Below, piece after piece: positions 40,047 to 47,017 of a stretch of 47,017 nt of DNA; within the stretch, counting starts at the first letter, position 1; the number at the start of each line of letters is the position of its first letter. This DNA comes from a virus. Location of the stretch: positions 1 to 47,017 of IMG/VR virus record IMGVR_UViG_3300028920_000104, one strand, 5' to 3'. A program made the position numbers and the translations under genes. Below the pieces are notes generated by a model. The model was not told the DNA's origin. It made no database searches and saw only the letters and a program-made list of their open reading frames with translations.

Positions 40047-40483
40047 TAACTACTCGCTTCTATCACTGTAAAGATCCATGTCACGCGCAACCATGCTCCG
40101 CCGCTTGCGCTTGGCTCATCCTCAAACCGTAGTTGGCAGTTATAGCGCGTATAGCTTGTGCCAGTCGTGCGGATATACGCTGTAACCTGACCCTCGTAAT
40201 TGGTCTTCAACCATGCGTAGCTATCGACGTGCATATGCGATTGTACATAGCGTACTTGTTCAAACCCCGCAAACGCTTGACCTGCGCTGGCGTCAATGCG
40301 CTGCTCACCACGCGAATAGCCTGGGTAGGGTGTTTCGTCAATGAAGAAATAGAAATCACCATACCCGGCGATGTGTCGTGTTTTTGGGCTACCGCCTGAT
40401 GGCGTTAAGTCCTCAATGTTGGTCAGTGACCCAAGTGCCACGTCATAGGTTGCGGCAATGCGTATATCTCGTAGATTAGCCAC
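40046..40483 (-). CDS. Distal tail-like protein (145 aa)
   Basis: GTG 40483 follows GGGAGG at good spacing and overlaps the tape-measure stop (GTGGCTAA); start sequence MANLRDIRIAATYDVALGS. A longer frame to 40594 runs through the tape-measure gene and is rejected. It sits between the tape measure and the hub, where Dit-like proteins lie. Beta-rich; contains SYTRYNCQLRFEDEPSASGG. Confidence 0.65.
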   Translation of the reverse strand: MANLRDIRIAATYDVALGSLTNIEDLTPSGGSPKTRHIAGYGDFYFFIDETPYPGYSRGEQRIDASAGQAFAGFEQVRYVQSHMHVDSYAWLKTNYEGQVTAYIRTTGTSYTRYNCQLRFEDEPSASGGAWLRVTWIFTVIEASS

Positions 40484-42140
40484 TGCCCAACCTCCCGCCA
40501 CTAAAGGCGCTAAATGCCGCCGCCATCTCATTCTGCGTAACAGGTGTTTGACCCGCTGATTTTTGCAGGTCGCCAAACATCCGAGAGAAGCCATTCACAA
40601 ACGTCTGCGCAAACTGCTGCTGTAACTTAATCGCCTGCTGATACGCCGCCTGTGCATCCCGGTTCTGACGGTCACGGGCTATTGCCGCATCCCGCCGCTG
40701 GCGTTCGGCCTCAATCGCCAGATCTCTAGTCTGTCGTTGCGCTTCCTGAATGACCTTACGCCGTTGCGACTGGTACTCTAGCAACTGCTGACGGTTAGTT
40801 TCGGCCTCTTGTTCCGCACGTTCGGTTAACGCGTCGGCTTGTTCCTCTTGTGCATCACGGAACGCTGCAAAGTTGCGCTGACGTAATGCTTGGCCTTCGG
40901 CCTTTTCAGCGCCTTCGCGAATCTTCTGCATGTCGCGCAAAAACTCGCGCTGTTCTTTTTGTTCTTGTTCGTAGTAATCGCGCTGCTGGTCGGCTAGGGC
41001 GTCTTGCCCCTCGCGAGCGATGTCGGCGCGTTTATCACTTACGCCGCGGTCAATATCCCCTAGTGCGTCATTGTACGCTGTGCTGGCCTTGCGTAGTGCT
41101 TGGCTATAGGCGTCTGCCGCCTGTGCTGCTTTTTCCTGCGCTTGCTGTTGTTTCTTTGCGGCGTCCTCTTGCGCTTTTACTTGCTCGGCTTGCGCCGATT
41201 TGGCTTGTTCAAGCGCTTGACGCCGGACATCTGTTAAATCACGCTCGGCATCGGCAAAACCGCTTACAGCGTCGGTTGCCTCGTTAACAGCTTCGGCGGT
41301 CTCACGATGGGGAAGTTCCTCCTCCGAGATGGCTTCGTTGAGCCGTTCATTCTCGGCATTGGCCGCTCTGATTTGGTCTTCTAAATCTTTTCTAGCATCA
41401 ACTAGGGCTTGCTCACCGTCGTTAAACACCTTGTCTAAGGCGTTGAAGTTCTCCTGTGCGTATTGTTCATTAAGCCGCTCAATTTCTTTACTGGCGTACT
41501 CAATGAGCCGCTGGTTATCTTCAATCTTTTGTCGTGCGTCTTCAACCGTGCCGCCACCCGCAGCAAATGCGACGAATTCTTTAGACGCCGCTGCAAAGTC
41601 TTTTAACGCCTGTTCTTGTTCTTTGATACTCTGTTTATATGCAAACGCAATAGCCGCCGCGCCAGCAGCAACCCCAACGACTACCAACCCCGCAGGGCCG
41701 AGCGCAGACGCCGCTGCGCTTAGGGTGGACGGCAACCCTGTTACTGCTTCCTTTAGGCGTGGTAGTTCTTCTACCAGTGAGACAACTTCACCAGCTGCAC
41801 CTAGTCCAGCGCCGCCACCTAACCCCGCAAGGTCGGACACGCCGCCGATTGCACCTAACGCGGTTTGGGCATCGCCAGCCCCGCCTAAGTCACCACCCGC
41901 ACCTCCGCCTTTAACGTTAATCTTGCGCGGGTTTTCAAGGTCGTCAAGCGTACGATTAAGCTGCTCGGCTTCCTTGTCCAGCTTCTCAAGGCGTTTTTTG
42001 AACGTCTCGCCCGTAATATCCCCGCGTGCGAAGGCGTTAGATAAATTGACTTGTGCTTGAGCTATTTCGTCGAGACGCTGGCGCGATTGACGCGCTTTTG
42101 CCTGATTAATCTCAAGAGTTACCTCTTCTTTAATCGCCAT
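40476..42140 (-). CDS. Tail tape-measure protein (554 aa)
   Basis: Helical/coiled-coil almost throughout, with a Gly-rich stretch (about 78-118) and one hydrophobic segment (about 147-168, LGPAGLVVVGVAAGAAAIAFAY). Gln/Glu/Arg/Ala-rich C-terminal half. If the usual ~0.15 nm per residue applies, tail length is about 80 nm. Determines tail length and is injected ahead of DNA. It overlaps the chaperone gene end by 11 bases. Confidence 0.9.
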   Translation of the reverse strand: MAIKEEVTLEINQAKARQSRQRLDEIAQAQVNLSNAFARGDITGETFKKRLEKLDKEAEQLNRTLDDLENPRKINVKGGGAGGDLGGAGDAQTALGAIGGVSDLAGLGGGAGLGAAGEVVSLVEELPRLKEAVTGLPSTLSAAASALGPAGLVVVGVAAGAAAIAFAYKQSIKEQEQALKDFAAASKEFVAFAAGGGTVEDARQKIEDNQRLIEYASKEIERLNEQYAQENFNALDKVFNDGEQALVDARKDLEDQIRAANAENERLNEAISEEELPHRETAEAVNEATDAVSGFADAERDLTDVRRQALEQAKSAQAEQVKAQEDAAKKQQQAQEKAAQAADAYSQALRKASTAYNDALGDIDRGVSDKRADIAREGQDALADQQRDYYEQEQKEQREFLRDMQKIREGAEKAEGQALRQRNFAAFRDAQEEQADALTERAEQEAETNRQQLLEYQSQRRKVIQEAQRQTRDLAIEAERQRRDAAIARDRQNRDAQAAYQQAIKLQQQFAQTFVNGFSRMFGDLQKSAGQTPVTQNEMAAAFSAFSGGRLGSG

Positions 42141-42875
42141 TGCGGAGCCTGTTTATCCGTTCCTGTATGTATCGGCGGTCGCGTGGTATGTCTGTCTCTA
42201 GTTCCTCAGATAGCCGGAAGTATCCTACGTCATCCCAAAACCAAGCAGGCTGGTCGAAGTAACCACCTGTGATGGGTAACACGCCGTTTGCTTTGTACTC
42301 CTGATATAGCGACCACGACACCGCGTCATGCGGGAATTGTGACGTATAGCTATCATCGGCAAACAGGGCTAACAAGTCATCCTCGCGTTTTGTCAGGATG
42401 GCTTGCTGATCCAACCAGTAGCCTAAATCATCGTTGCTATAATCTAGGCTGTTCTGTATCGCCTGCGTTATTCGCTGTCGCTGGTCGCTTCGTCTTTTTT
42501 TTCGTCTTCGGTCGTTGCAACTTTATTAAGCTCGTTATAAGCATCTACCCAACTACCAATGACGCCGGGTGTTTTAATCACGTCTAGGTAAGCCGTCCAC
42601 GCTGCCTTAATTGCCTTGTCGCTGCTATCCGCTACGATGTCAGCATTGGCTAACGGCGTCTTGCCTGTGACCGTTGTCACGGGCATGAAGTTGGCAAAGT
42701 CAAAAGCGATGTTAACGAGATGGTGCGGGATTTCCGCGTCGGGACTGCCAATGATACGCTTGACAGCTTCGATGATGTCATACCGCCACCCGTTACGGTC
42801 AAGGTATGCTTGATACTCTGATTTAGTGCGGACGGTAAACGTTAACCCGTCCGCTTCAAATGTGCGTTCTTCCAT
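42130..42875 (-). CDS. Tail assembly chaperone, frameshifted long form (gpGT-like)
   Basis: The short chaperone frame starting at 42875 reaches a run of eight A on the minus strand (T at 42495-42502). A -1 slip there enters a frame open to 42130: ...EKKRRSDQRQRITQAIQNS, DYSNDDLGYWLDQQAILTK and on to ERINRLRNGD. This frame has no start of its own except a TTG at 42414. Position between tail-tube and tape-measure genes is that of lambda G/GT. The long form should bind the tape-measure protein. No downstream structure was evaluated. Confidence 0.75.
42468..42875 (-). CDS. Tail assembly chaperone, short form (gpG-like)
   Basis: 135 residues, zero-frame product ending ATEDEKKDEATSDSE. Helical with a short beta start (MEERTFEADGLTFTVRTK). 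The slip site GAAAAAAAAG lies 28 bases before its TAA. TAATG-coupled to the major tail protein gene. Confidence 0.8.
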   Translation of the reverse strand: MEERTFEADGLTFTVRTKSEYQAYLDRNGWRYDIIEAVKRIIGSPDAEIPHHLVNIAFDFANFMPVTTVTGKTPLANADIVADSSDKAIKAAWTAYLDVIKTPGVIGSWVDAYNELNKVATTEDEKKDEATSDSE

Positions 42876-43708
42876 TAGCTGGCCACTTCATAGATTGCTA
42901 CAATCAAGTCGCCATCCGTGCCAGCGGTGAACGTAATATCGCCACTCGACACAGACACACTTTTTGTACTAGCTGCCGTCGCTGTTTTATCCCATGACCA
43001 CGCCAACACCGTGCCGCTTGTGCGGATTGTCTGCGTAGGTGTAAAGTCTGTTGCAGACCCGTCCTCTTCCCACACGTCGATTGACACGGGGTAGTCAGTC
43101 ACGAACTCAAACGATGAGCCGTTGTCCTTGCCGCCAACCTCGGAAGCATCAGAGCCTAGCTTTGTTCCGTAGAACGTCCGATCAACATAGTTAGCGGTCA
43201 CTGAGTAGTTGTAGTAACCCGCGCCCTGCGTGCCCATCGTGGAACCTGTATAGGTCAGCGTCGCCAACGGGATTAAGACGTGCTCATAACCGCCGCCCGT
43301 TGTGCCGTTACGCTTCTGTGCGCGTCTGGACAGTAGAACAAACATATCAGTGAAATCGCGACCCTTCGGATTGCGCAAGGCCATGCTATATGTCGATTGT
43401 AGGTCAATGTTGCTTGTGCCCTGCACATCGTTAAGCACCGCGTAATCTTGACGCCCGAATGTTAGCTGGAACGTTTCAAGCTCGGTAACGTCAAACTGAA
43501 ACTGTGCGTCAATGCCGTCGTCGCCTTCAATCGGAACCGTTGTCGGTTCTGGCATGGTGGCATCAGCAGCGTTAGCCGCGTATAGGCGGGTTAGACCGTA
43601 GCCGGATGCACTACCACCCGTTAACCCGCCGTAATATGGTAGACCACCGGAAGACCGCCCAACTTGGACGCGCTCAAAACCAGCGGCGTTATACTGAGTA
43701 GTAGCCAT
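42875..43708 (-). CDS. Major tail protein (277 aa)
   Basis: Beta-rich tail-tube protein: N-terminal region (GLTGGSASGYGLTRLYA, AQFQFDVTELETFQLTFGRQ), a middle tube fold, and a C-terminal extension (about 225-277, SVSSGDITFTAGTDGDLIVAI) like an added Ig-type domain. Position directly before the G/GT chaperones supports the call. Hexamers of it form the tail tube. Confidence 0.85.
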   Translation of the reverse strand: MATTQYNAAGFERVQVGRSSGGLPYYGGLTGGSASGYGLTRLYAANAADATMPEPTTVPIEGDDGIDAQFQFDVTELETFQLTFGRQDYAVLNDVQGTSNIDLQSTYSMALRNPKGRDFTDMFVLLSRRAQKRNGTTGGGYEHVLIPLATLTYTGSTMGTQGAGYYNYSVTANYVDRTFYGTKLGSDASEVGGKDNGSSFEFVTDYPVSIDVWEEDGSATDFTPTQTIRTSGTVLAWSWDKTATAASTKSVSVSSGDITFTAGTDGDLIVAIYEVAS

Positions 43709-43710
43709 TG

Positions 43711-44172
43711 TTAGAACTCCCTCAAGAACTCAACGTTTAATGTGAATAGAATTGATAGCACGTCGGTCGCTTGTGGATTAACGTCTATCCCGGTGTCTGA
43801 TGTAATCCGCGCCATGCGAATATCGGTCAGGCCATTGTCGTTTAGCTGTAAATACGGACGTGTGGTGTAGGCTTCAACCACAAGCGGTATCACCGTCTCT
43901 GCATTTTTGTGCGCGGTCTGCAATGCCACGTCTGATGCAAGCGGCGCAACTGCTACTAAGATTGATACGTCTCGCGCCTCTACGATAACAGGCTCGTCAC
44001 CACTGTGCATCGTGCCAAATTGCTCATACGCTGTGTTGCCAATTAGAAGCGGTACGATATACGGGAGCTTCCCCGCTCGTGATGGGTAGTAGCGATAAGC
44101 CGTTAGACCATTGAATGTGATCGTCTGGTTAATCGCGTGCAACCTGTCCAGTAGCGTGCTAATATAGGTCAT
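43711..44172 (-). CDS. Tail terminator-like protein (153 aa)
   Basis: Mixed alpha/beta protein (MTYISTLLDRLHAINQTITF, HSGDEPVIVEARDVSILVAV, FTLNVEFLREF) in the position of the tail terminator, just before the major tail protein gene. Identification by position and fold-like pattern only. It overlaps the connector gene by 14 bases. Confidence 0.6.
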   Translation of the reverse strand: MTYISTLLDRLHAINQTITFNGLTAYRYYPSRAGKLPYIVPLLIGNTAYEQFGTMHSGDEPVIVEARDVSILVAVAPLASDVALQTAHKNAETVIPLVVEAYTTRPYLQLNDNGLTDIRMARITSDTGIDVNPQATDVLSILFTLNVEFLREF

Positions 44173-45073
44173 TGCCGCGTATCCAATCTACGTGGTTTAT
44201 TAGTTGCTTACGCGCCCGTGATGTGAGCGTGTCGGGCGTTGCGACTGGTTCATCAGTCGGGAAGTTCTGACGATCCAGCAAATACAGACCATAGGCTAGC
44301 TGCGCTGTTACGCCTGCTATCTGCCGATGGTGTTGGTATTGTTCAATGTCCGTCGCTGCCGTATGGCTTGCAGCCGTTGTCCCTAGTACGCCACGAACCA
44401 CCGTTACAATGCCCGTCGTGCTGTCGCTATCCGTGACGGCTAACACCTCGCTGTCAATGCGCAGGTAGTCACCGCATGAGAACGCGCTTGCATCTGACGC
44501 CGTGCTAAACGTAAACGACGTTGCCGCGTCGGTTATATCCCCTGTCGGCACGTCCTTACCGCTATCACGCCATGCGTTGGGGTAGTGCGGTACATAGCCC
44601 CACGCCCCCGCCACGCTGATGACTTGCTCAAAGTCGCCATCGCTATCCTTTTCAAACGTCGTGTTACTGGACGCCTTCAGGCGTAGCTGGCGTTTTGGGT
44701 AGCTATTGGCCGGGTATAGCGCGTACTCAGTCGATGCTATGGTGTTGGTGTCGCCGTTGGTAACCGTAGTCACCGCGAGACATGGAGCCGCGCTATCCAA
44801 GTGGATGCGTCGGTAGTCTTCCGGCTCGTAATGCGACGGCTTGCCATCCCGCCACCCATGCGGCGCGTCATATAACAACGTCGCTGTAAACGGTAACGGC
44901 AATGCACGAAGGATTTCATTTACGACGATTTCAGACGCCATACGCAGGAAGAACACCAGCGTACTATCTTGGTCATCGGTATAGGTTGGCGACCCAACAC
45001 CACCGTATGAGTACGCTTTCATCAAGTCCAGCGTGCACAGGTAGACATCGGTGAATGGTTGGTAGAAATCCAT
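44159..45073 (-). CDS. Head-tail connector-like protein (304 aa)
   Basis: Helical start (CTLDLMKAYSYGG, VFFLRMASEIVVNEILRALP) and helical end (ITAGVTAQLAYGLYLLDRQ-type segment, TSRARKQLINHVDWIRG), as in HK97 gp6-like adaptors, with a beta-rich insert (about 170-235, TGDITDAATSFTFSTASDAS) that resembles a phage structural beta domain. Likely the head-completion/adaptor ring under the portal. Confidence 0.65.
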   Translation of the reverse strand: MDFYQPFTDVYLCTLDLMKAYSYGGVGSPTYTDDQDSTLVFFLRMASEIVVNEILRALPLPFTATLLYDAPHGWRDGKPSHYEPEDYRRIHLDSAAPCLAVTTVTNGDTNTIASTEYALYPANSYPKRQLRLKASSNTTFEKDSDGDFEQVISVAGAWGYVPHYPNAWRDSGKDVPTGDITDAATSFTFSTASDASAFSCGDYLRIDSEVLAVTDSDSTTGIVTVVRGVLGTTAASHTAATDIEQYQHHRQIAGVTAQLAYGLYLLDRQNFPTDEPVATPDTLTSRARKQLINHVDWIRGNDLY

Positions 45074-45082
45074 GTTAATCCT

Positions 45083-45625
45083 TTAGTCGTAACGCCGCCG
45101 CGTGAACGGCTTTGCAAACGCATCGCCCCACGTGGCGCGAAACTCTTCTTTGTACGCATCCCGGTAACGACGGTAAAAGTCTGCGATAATCGGTTGCGCA
45201 GCACGCCATCCGGTGTCCTTATGGAACCGTTGCCGCATAGCTAGCGCCTCTGCGGGTGATTTGAAGTTGATCTCGCCCTGCACATAACGCGCATATGACG
45301 TGCTGTTCTCGATAACAATCACCGTGCTGCGCCGTCTACGGGTTGCCACGATTGACCACCCATCTTGTAGCTTGCCGCTACGCTTGGTTGGGATACCGCG
45401 CTCGAAACCGTTAGAAGCGAAAAACGCTCTACGCTGACGCTCACTTGTCCACGCTATCGGGTATTTCGGTTTGCCGGGTGTATGGCGCAAACTACGCAAC
45501 GCATCAGGCGCGGTCTTTTTTGCCGTTCGCCTAACCACGCCTTCGTTGATGTTGTCGATTTCACCGATAATGTTAGACCACTGTTCAAACACATTACCAC
45601 GGGAAACAATGCGCGTCTTAATCAT
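45083..45625 (-). CDS. HK97 gp10-like tail-completion / minor capsid protein (180 aa)
   Basis: Central motif WTSERQRRAFFASN, then KRSGKLQDGWSI and STSYARYVQGE are typical of the HK97 gp10-like family that joins heads to tails. The C terminus is basic (KPFTRRRYD). Confidence 0.8.
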   Translation of the reverse strand: MIKTRIVSRGNVFEQWSNIIGEIDNINEGVVRRTAKKTAPDALRSLRHTPGKPKYPIAWTSERQRRAFFASNGFERGIPTKRSGKLQDGWSIVATRRRRSTVIVIENSTSYARYVQGEINFKSPAEALAMRQRFHKDTGWRAAQPIIADFYRRYRDAYKEEFRATWGDAFAKPFTRRRYD

Positions 45626-45628
45626 CGC

Positions 45629-46003
45629 TTACCCAAACGCCAGTTCACCGTTTTCATATGCACGCTGGCATAGCTCGATTAGTTCGGGCTTGTTAACTCG
45701 GTTAGGGAAGTCAATCCCCGCTTCAAACAACAGGCCGCGCAAATCGGCGGCGGTGTATTCACCGTCCCAATCGATGTCGTAATCAACGTTCGACACGTCC
45801 ACCGCTTCGGGCGTCTCGTCTTCGACTAGCTCCACAACGTCGGTTGCTTCGCTCTCATCCACTGACACCGTAGCGCGATCAATCGCGGTTGCGAAACCTG
45901 CAAGGATAGCCCATTTTGCCACGTCCGCTTTTACGTCGTGTTCTCCCGGTTCCAGATGGACACGGCCAACGGCGTTATATGTGCGATGTACTTGTATCTT
46001 CAT
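45629..46003 (-). CDS. Head-tail joining-region protein with HeH/SAP-like end (124 aa)
   Basis: N-terminal beta segment (VHRTYNAVGRVHLEPGEHDV), acidic middle (ESEATDVVELVEDETPEAVD), and a C-terminal helix-extended-loop-helix-like unit (YTAADLRGLLFEAGIDFPN, VNKPELIELCQRAY). Such endings occur in phage small head or connector proteins. No definite family. Confidence 0.6.
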   Translation of the reverse strand: MKIQVHRTYNAVGRVHLEPGEHDVKADVAKWAILAGFATAIDRATVSVDESEATDVVELVEDETPEAVDVSNVDYDIDWDGEYTAADLRGLLFEAGIDFPNRVNKPELIELCQRAYENGELAFG

Positions 46004-46007
46004 GGGC

Positions 46008-46376
46008 TTAGTCCTCCAACAGATAGATTACACACGTCACCGCGTCGGATGTCGATACAACCGCGTCGGCAACGGTCACAAGCAGGTTAGTCATGTTTAC
46101 GTGAAACGGGCGATATTGTCCCACGCCTGTTCCGGTGTTGTCCTGTATTTCTTCCTGCGGATTGTACGTCGCAGCGGTTCCAGTGTTGGACGCCGTAAGC
46201 AATGTACGCTTCAACCCGTTAGGCTCGGTAATGGTTACGTCGGTTCCTGCGTCTGGTGTACCGCCATATTCCAAGCGCGCACCAAGAACCAAACCGGAGG
46301 CTTTCAACGTGAACGTACCAGTGCCGTCTCCGCTCCCGTCGCTGTCAATTGTGAGCACATGGAATGTACCAGCCAT
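46008..46376 (-). CDS. Head decoration-type protein (122 aa)
   Basis: Beta-rich, Gly/Thr-rich (MAGTFHVLTIDSDGSGDGTG; LVLGARLEYGGTPDAGTDV); position after the capsid gene and likeness to the next gene in size and composition suggest a capsid surface or stabilising protein. By context only. ATG overlaps the upstream stop by one base. Confidence 0.55.
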   Translation of the reverse strand: MAGTFHVLTIDSDGSGDGTGTFTLKASGLVLGARLEYGGTPDAGTDVTITEPNGLKRTLLTASNTGTAATYNPQEEIQDNTGTGVGQYRPFHVNMTNLLVTVADAVVSTSDAVTCVIYLLED

Positions 46377-46792
46377 TAGACATCAAACCCTTCAAACATC
46401 ACATACACCACGATATTAGCATCTGCCGTTTCCGGGCTTAAGCTGCCGTCACTGGTATAGGTTACGCCAATAGACGACCCTGCTGAGAATGGCTCATCAC
46501 CATAAGCGTAAGTTCCGTAGAACTCGGTTGTGCTTGCCGCGTCTGTTTCAATCGTTGCGGTTGTCGCGCCGTCTACCTCAATATCAAATTCCAGCGACCC
46601 GGCTGAAACTGCCGCGCTCATCTGGATACCATAACCGACGATAGAACCATCGAACGGCATAACATAGGTTGCCGTCAAACCACCTGCGACGGCGGTGTCG
46701 GTATCAGTCTGGCTTGCCGCCATGTTCGCCTGTTCAAAGACAAACGGAATAATCGGGCTAGTGGTTCCTGCACGATTTTGTAACTTTGCCAT
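46376..46792 (-). CDS. Virion beta-sandwich protein, head decoration candidate (138 aa)
   Basis: Ser/Thr/Ala/Gly-rich beta protein (MAKLQNRAGTTSPIIPFVF, VMPFDGSIVGYGIQMSAAVSA). First gene after the capsid polyprotein and its terminator. Resembles small head-fibre or decoration proteins in composition; not a confirmed family. Ribosome site AGGTGAAAC. Confidence 0.55.
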   Translation of the reverse strand: MAKLQNRAGTTSPIIPFVFEQANMAASQTDTDTAVAGGLTATYVMPFDGSIVGYGIQMSAAVSAGSLEFDIEVDGATTATIETDAASTTEFYGTYAYGDEPFSAGSSIGVTYTSDGSLSPETADANIVVYVMFEGFDV

Positions 46793-46807
46793 GTTTCACC
46801 TCATATG

Positions 46808-46833
46808 TTAAAAGGCGGCTGTTACACCGCCTT
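46808..46833 (-). terminator. Terminator after the capsid polyprotein gene
   Basis: AAGGCGG (46812-46818) and CCGCCTT (46827-46833) pair around an eight-base loop. On the minus strand the second arm is followed by TTTT. It follows the capsid stop by 18 bases and would make capsid message more abundant than the tail genes downstream. Confidence 0.7.
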
Positions 46834-46851
46834 ATCTGTTACGCTATGCGA

Positions 46852-47017
46852 CTAAACGCCGACGTTGTAGCCAACCACGACGGAACGAGCAATGGTTTGC
46901 TTGATGTCCAAACGAGCGGACACGATAAGCTGCCATGTTTCATGCCAGGGCACAAAGTCCAATGTCTGTGTGATGTTGCGACGGAAACCGACTTTGAAGT
47001 GGTCACGGTGCACGATT
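46852..47017 (-). CDS. Capsid polyprotein, 3' end (repeats bases 1-126)
   Basis: Contains the last codons of the gene that starts at 3000: HETWQLIVSARLDIKQTIA, then RSVVVGYNVGV and TAG (46854-46852). This C-terminal pattern is typical of HK97-like capsid proteins. Codon phase from 3000 is kept across the junction if 46891 equals base 1 (3036 bases, 1012 codons). Confidence 0.9.
   Translation of the reverse strand, partial: IVHRDHFKVGFRRNITQTLDFVPWHETWQLIVSARLDIKQTIARSVVVGYNVGV
46891..47017. repeat. Terminal overlap with bases 1-126
   Basis: 126 identical bases, then one mismatch at the very last base (T at 47017, G at 127). It is best explained by an assembly closed on itself (circular or circularly permuted DNA), not by a genomic terminal repeat, since an open reading frame is continuous across the join. 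Confidence 0.85.

Noticed and set aside
40850-42060. Long plus-strand frames (145 and 243 codons) opposite the tape measure
   Set aside because: They result from the repetitive Gln/Ala/Glu codon use of the tape-measure gene; Ser/Pro/Ala-rich shadows without start signals.
46008-46419. Plus-strand frames opposite the decoration genes
   Set aside because: Both minus-strand genes are coupled by one-base stop/start overlap and fit the operon; the opposite frames do not.

Overview
The window is an essentially complete, circularly closed genome of a tailed double-stranded DNA phage (siphovirus-type, HK97-like head) of about 46.9 kb. Bases 1-126 recur exactly at 46891-47016, so the ends overlap and the circle is about 46,890 bp. 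The cut falls inside the largest head gene, which is therefore split: bases 1-3000 (minus strand) hold most of it and 46852-47017 hold its last codons. No integrase, excisionase or lysogeny repressor is recognisable, so a virulent life style is likely but not proven. Host clues are weak; a lipoprotein with a Thr/Pro-rich stalk resembles those of Chloroflexota, but I would not assign a host from this.

Layout. A divergent control region at about 10751-10919 separates two transcription programmes. Leftward (minus strand) from 10750: an HslV/proteasome-like protease, small membrane and zinc-ribbon proteins, a roughly 740-base non-coding stretch with tRNA-like elements and terminator-like hairpins, then small and large terminase, portal and MuF protein. 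A two-gene plus-strand cassette (3106-3655) interrupts this programme. It resumes at 3000 with a 1012-residue polyprotein: 2H phosphoesterase, a phage RHxC/WxC module, prohead protease, spacer and major capsid protein. Through the circle junction it continues from 46792 down to 31700 with decoration, connector, tail-completion, tail-tube, frameshifted chaperone, tape-measure, tail-tip and fibre genes, a membrane protein, a lipoprotein and a carbohydrate-binding-like protein.

Rightward (plus strand) from 10920 to 31653 lies the early and replication region. It holds a Rad52/DdrA-like annealing protein, SSB, a beta-class adenine/cytosine-N4 methyltransferase, a winged-helix replication initiator, a C5-cytosine methyltransferase that carries a second protein-like reading frame, a primase-helicase, a MazG-like pyrophosphohydrolase, a metallophosphoesterase, and many small genes in tight ATGA/TAATG-coupled operons. 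One HNH endonuclease gene with its own promoter sits in reverse orientation inside this region. The two programmes converge near 31654-31699.

Main points of interest: the four-module capsid polyprotein with an N-terminal 2H phosphoesterase; a methyltransferase gene whose +1 frame also reads like a conserved protein; five dispersed copies of a GGTACGTACC-centred palindrome just upstream of genes; and a cluster of aberrant tRNA-like elements, one of which can be read as a circularly permuted tRNA. No endolysin or DNA polymerase was recognised.
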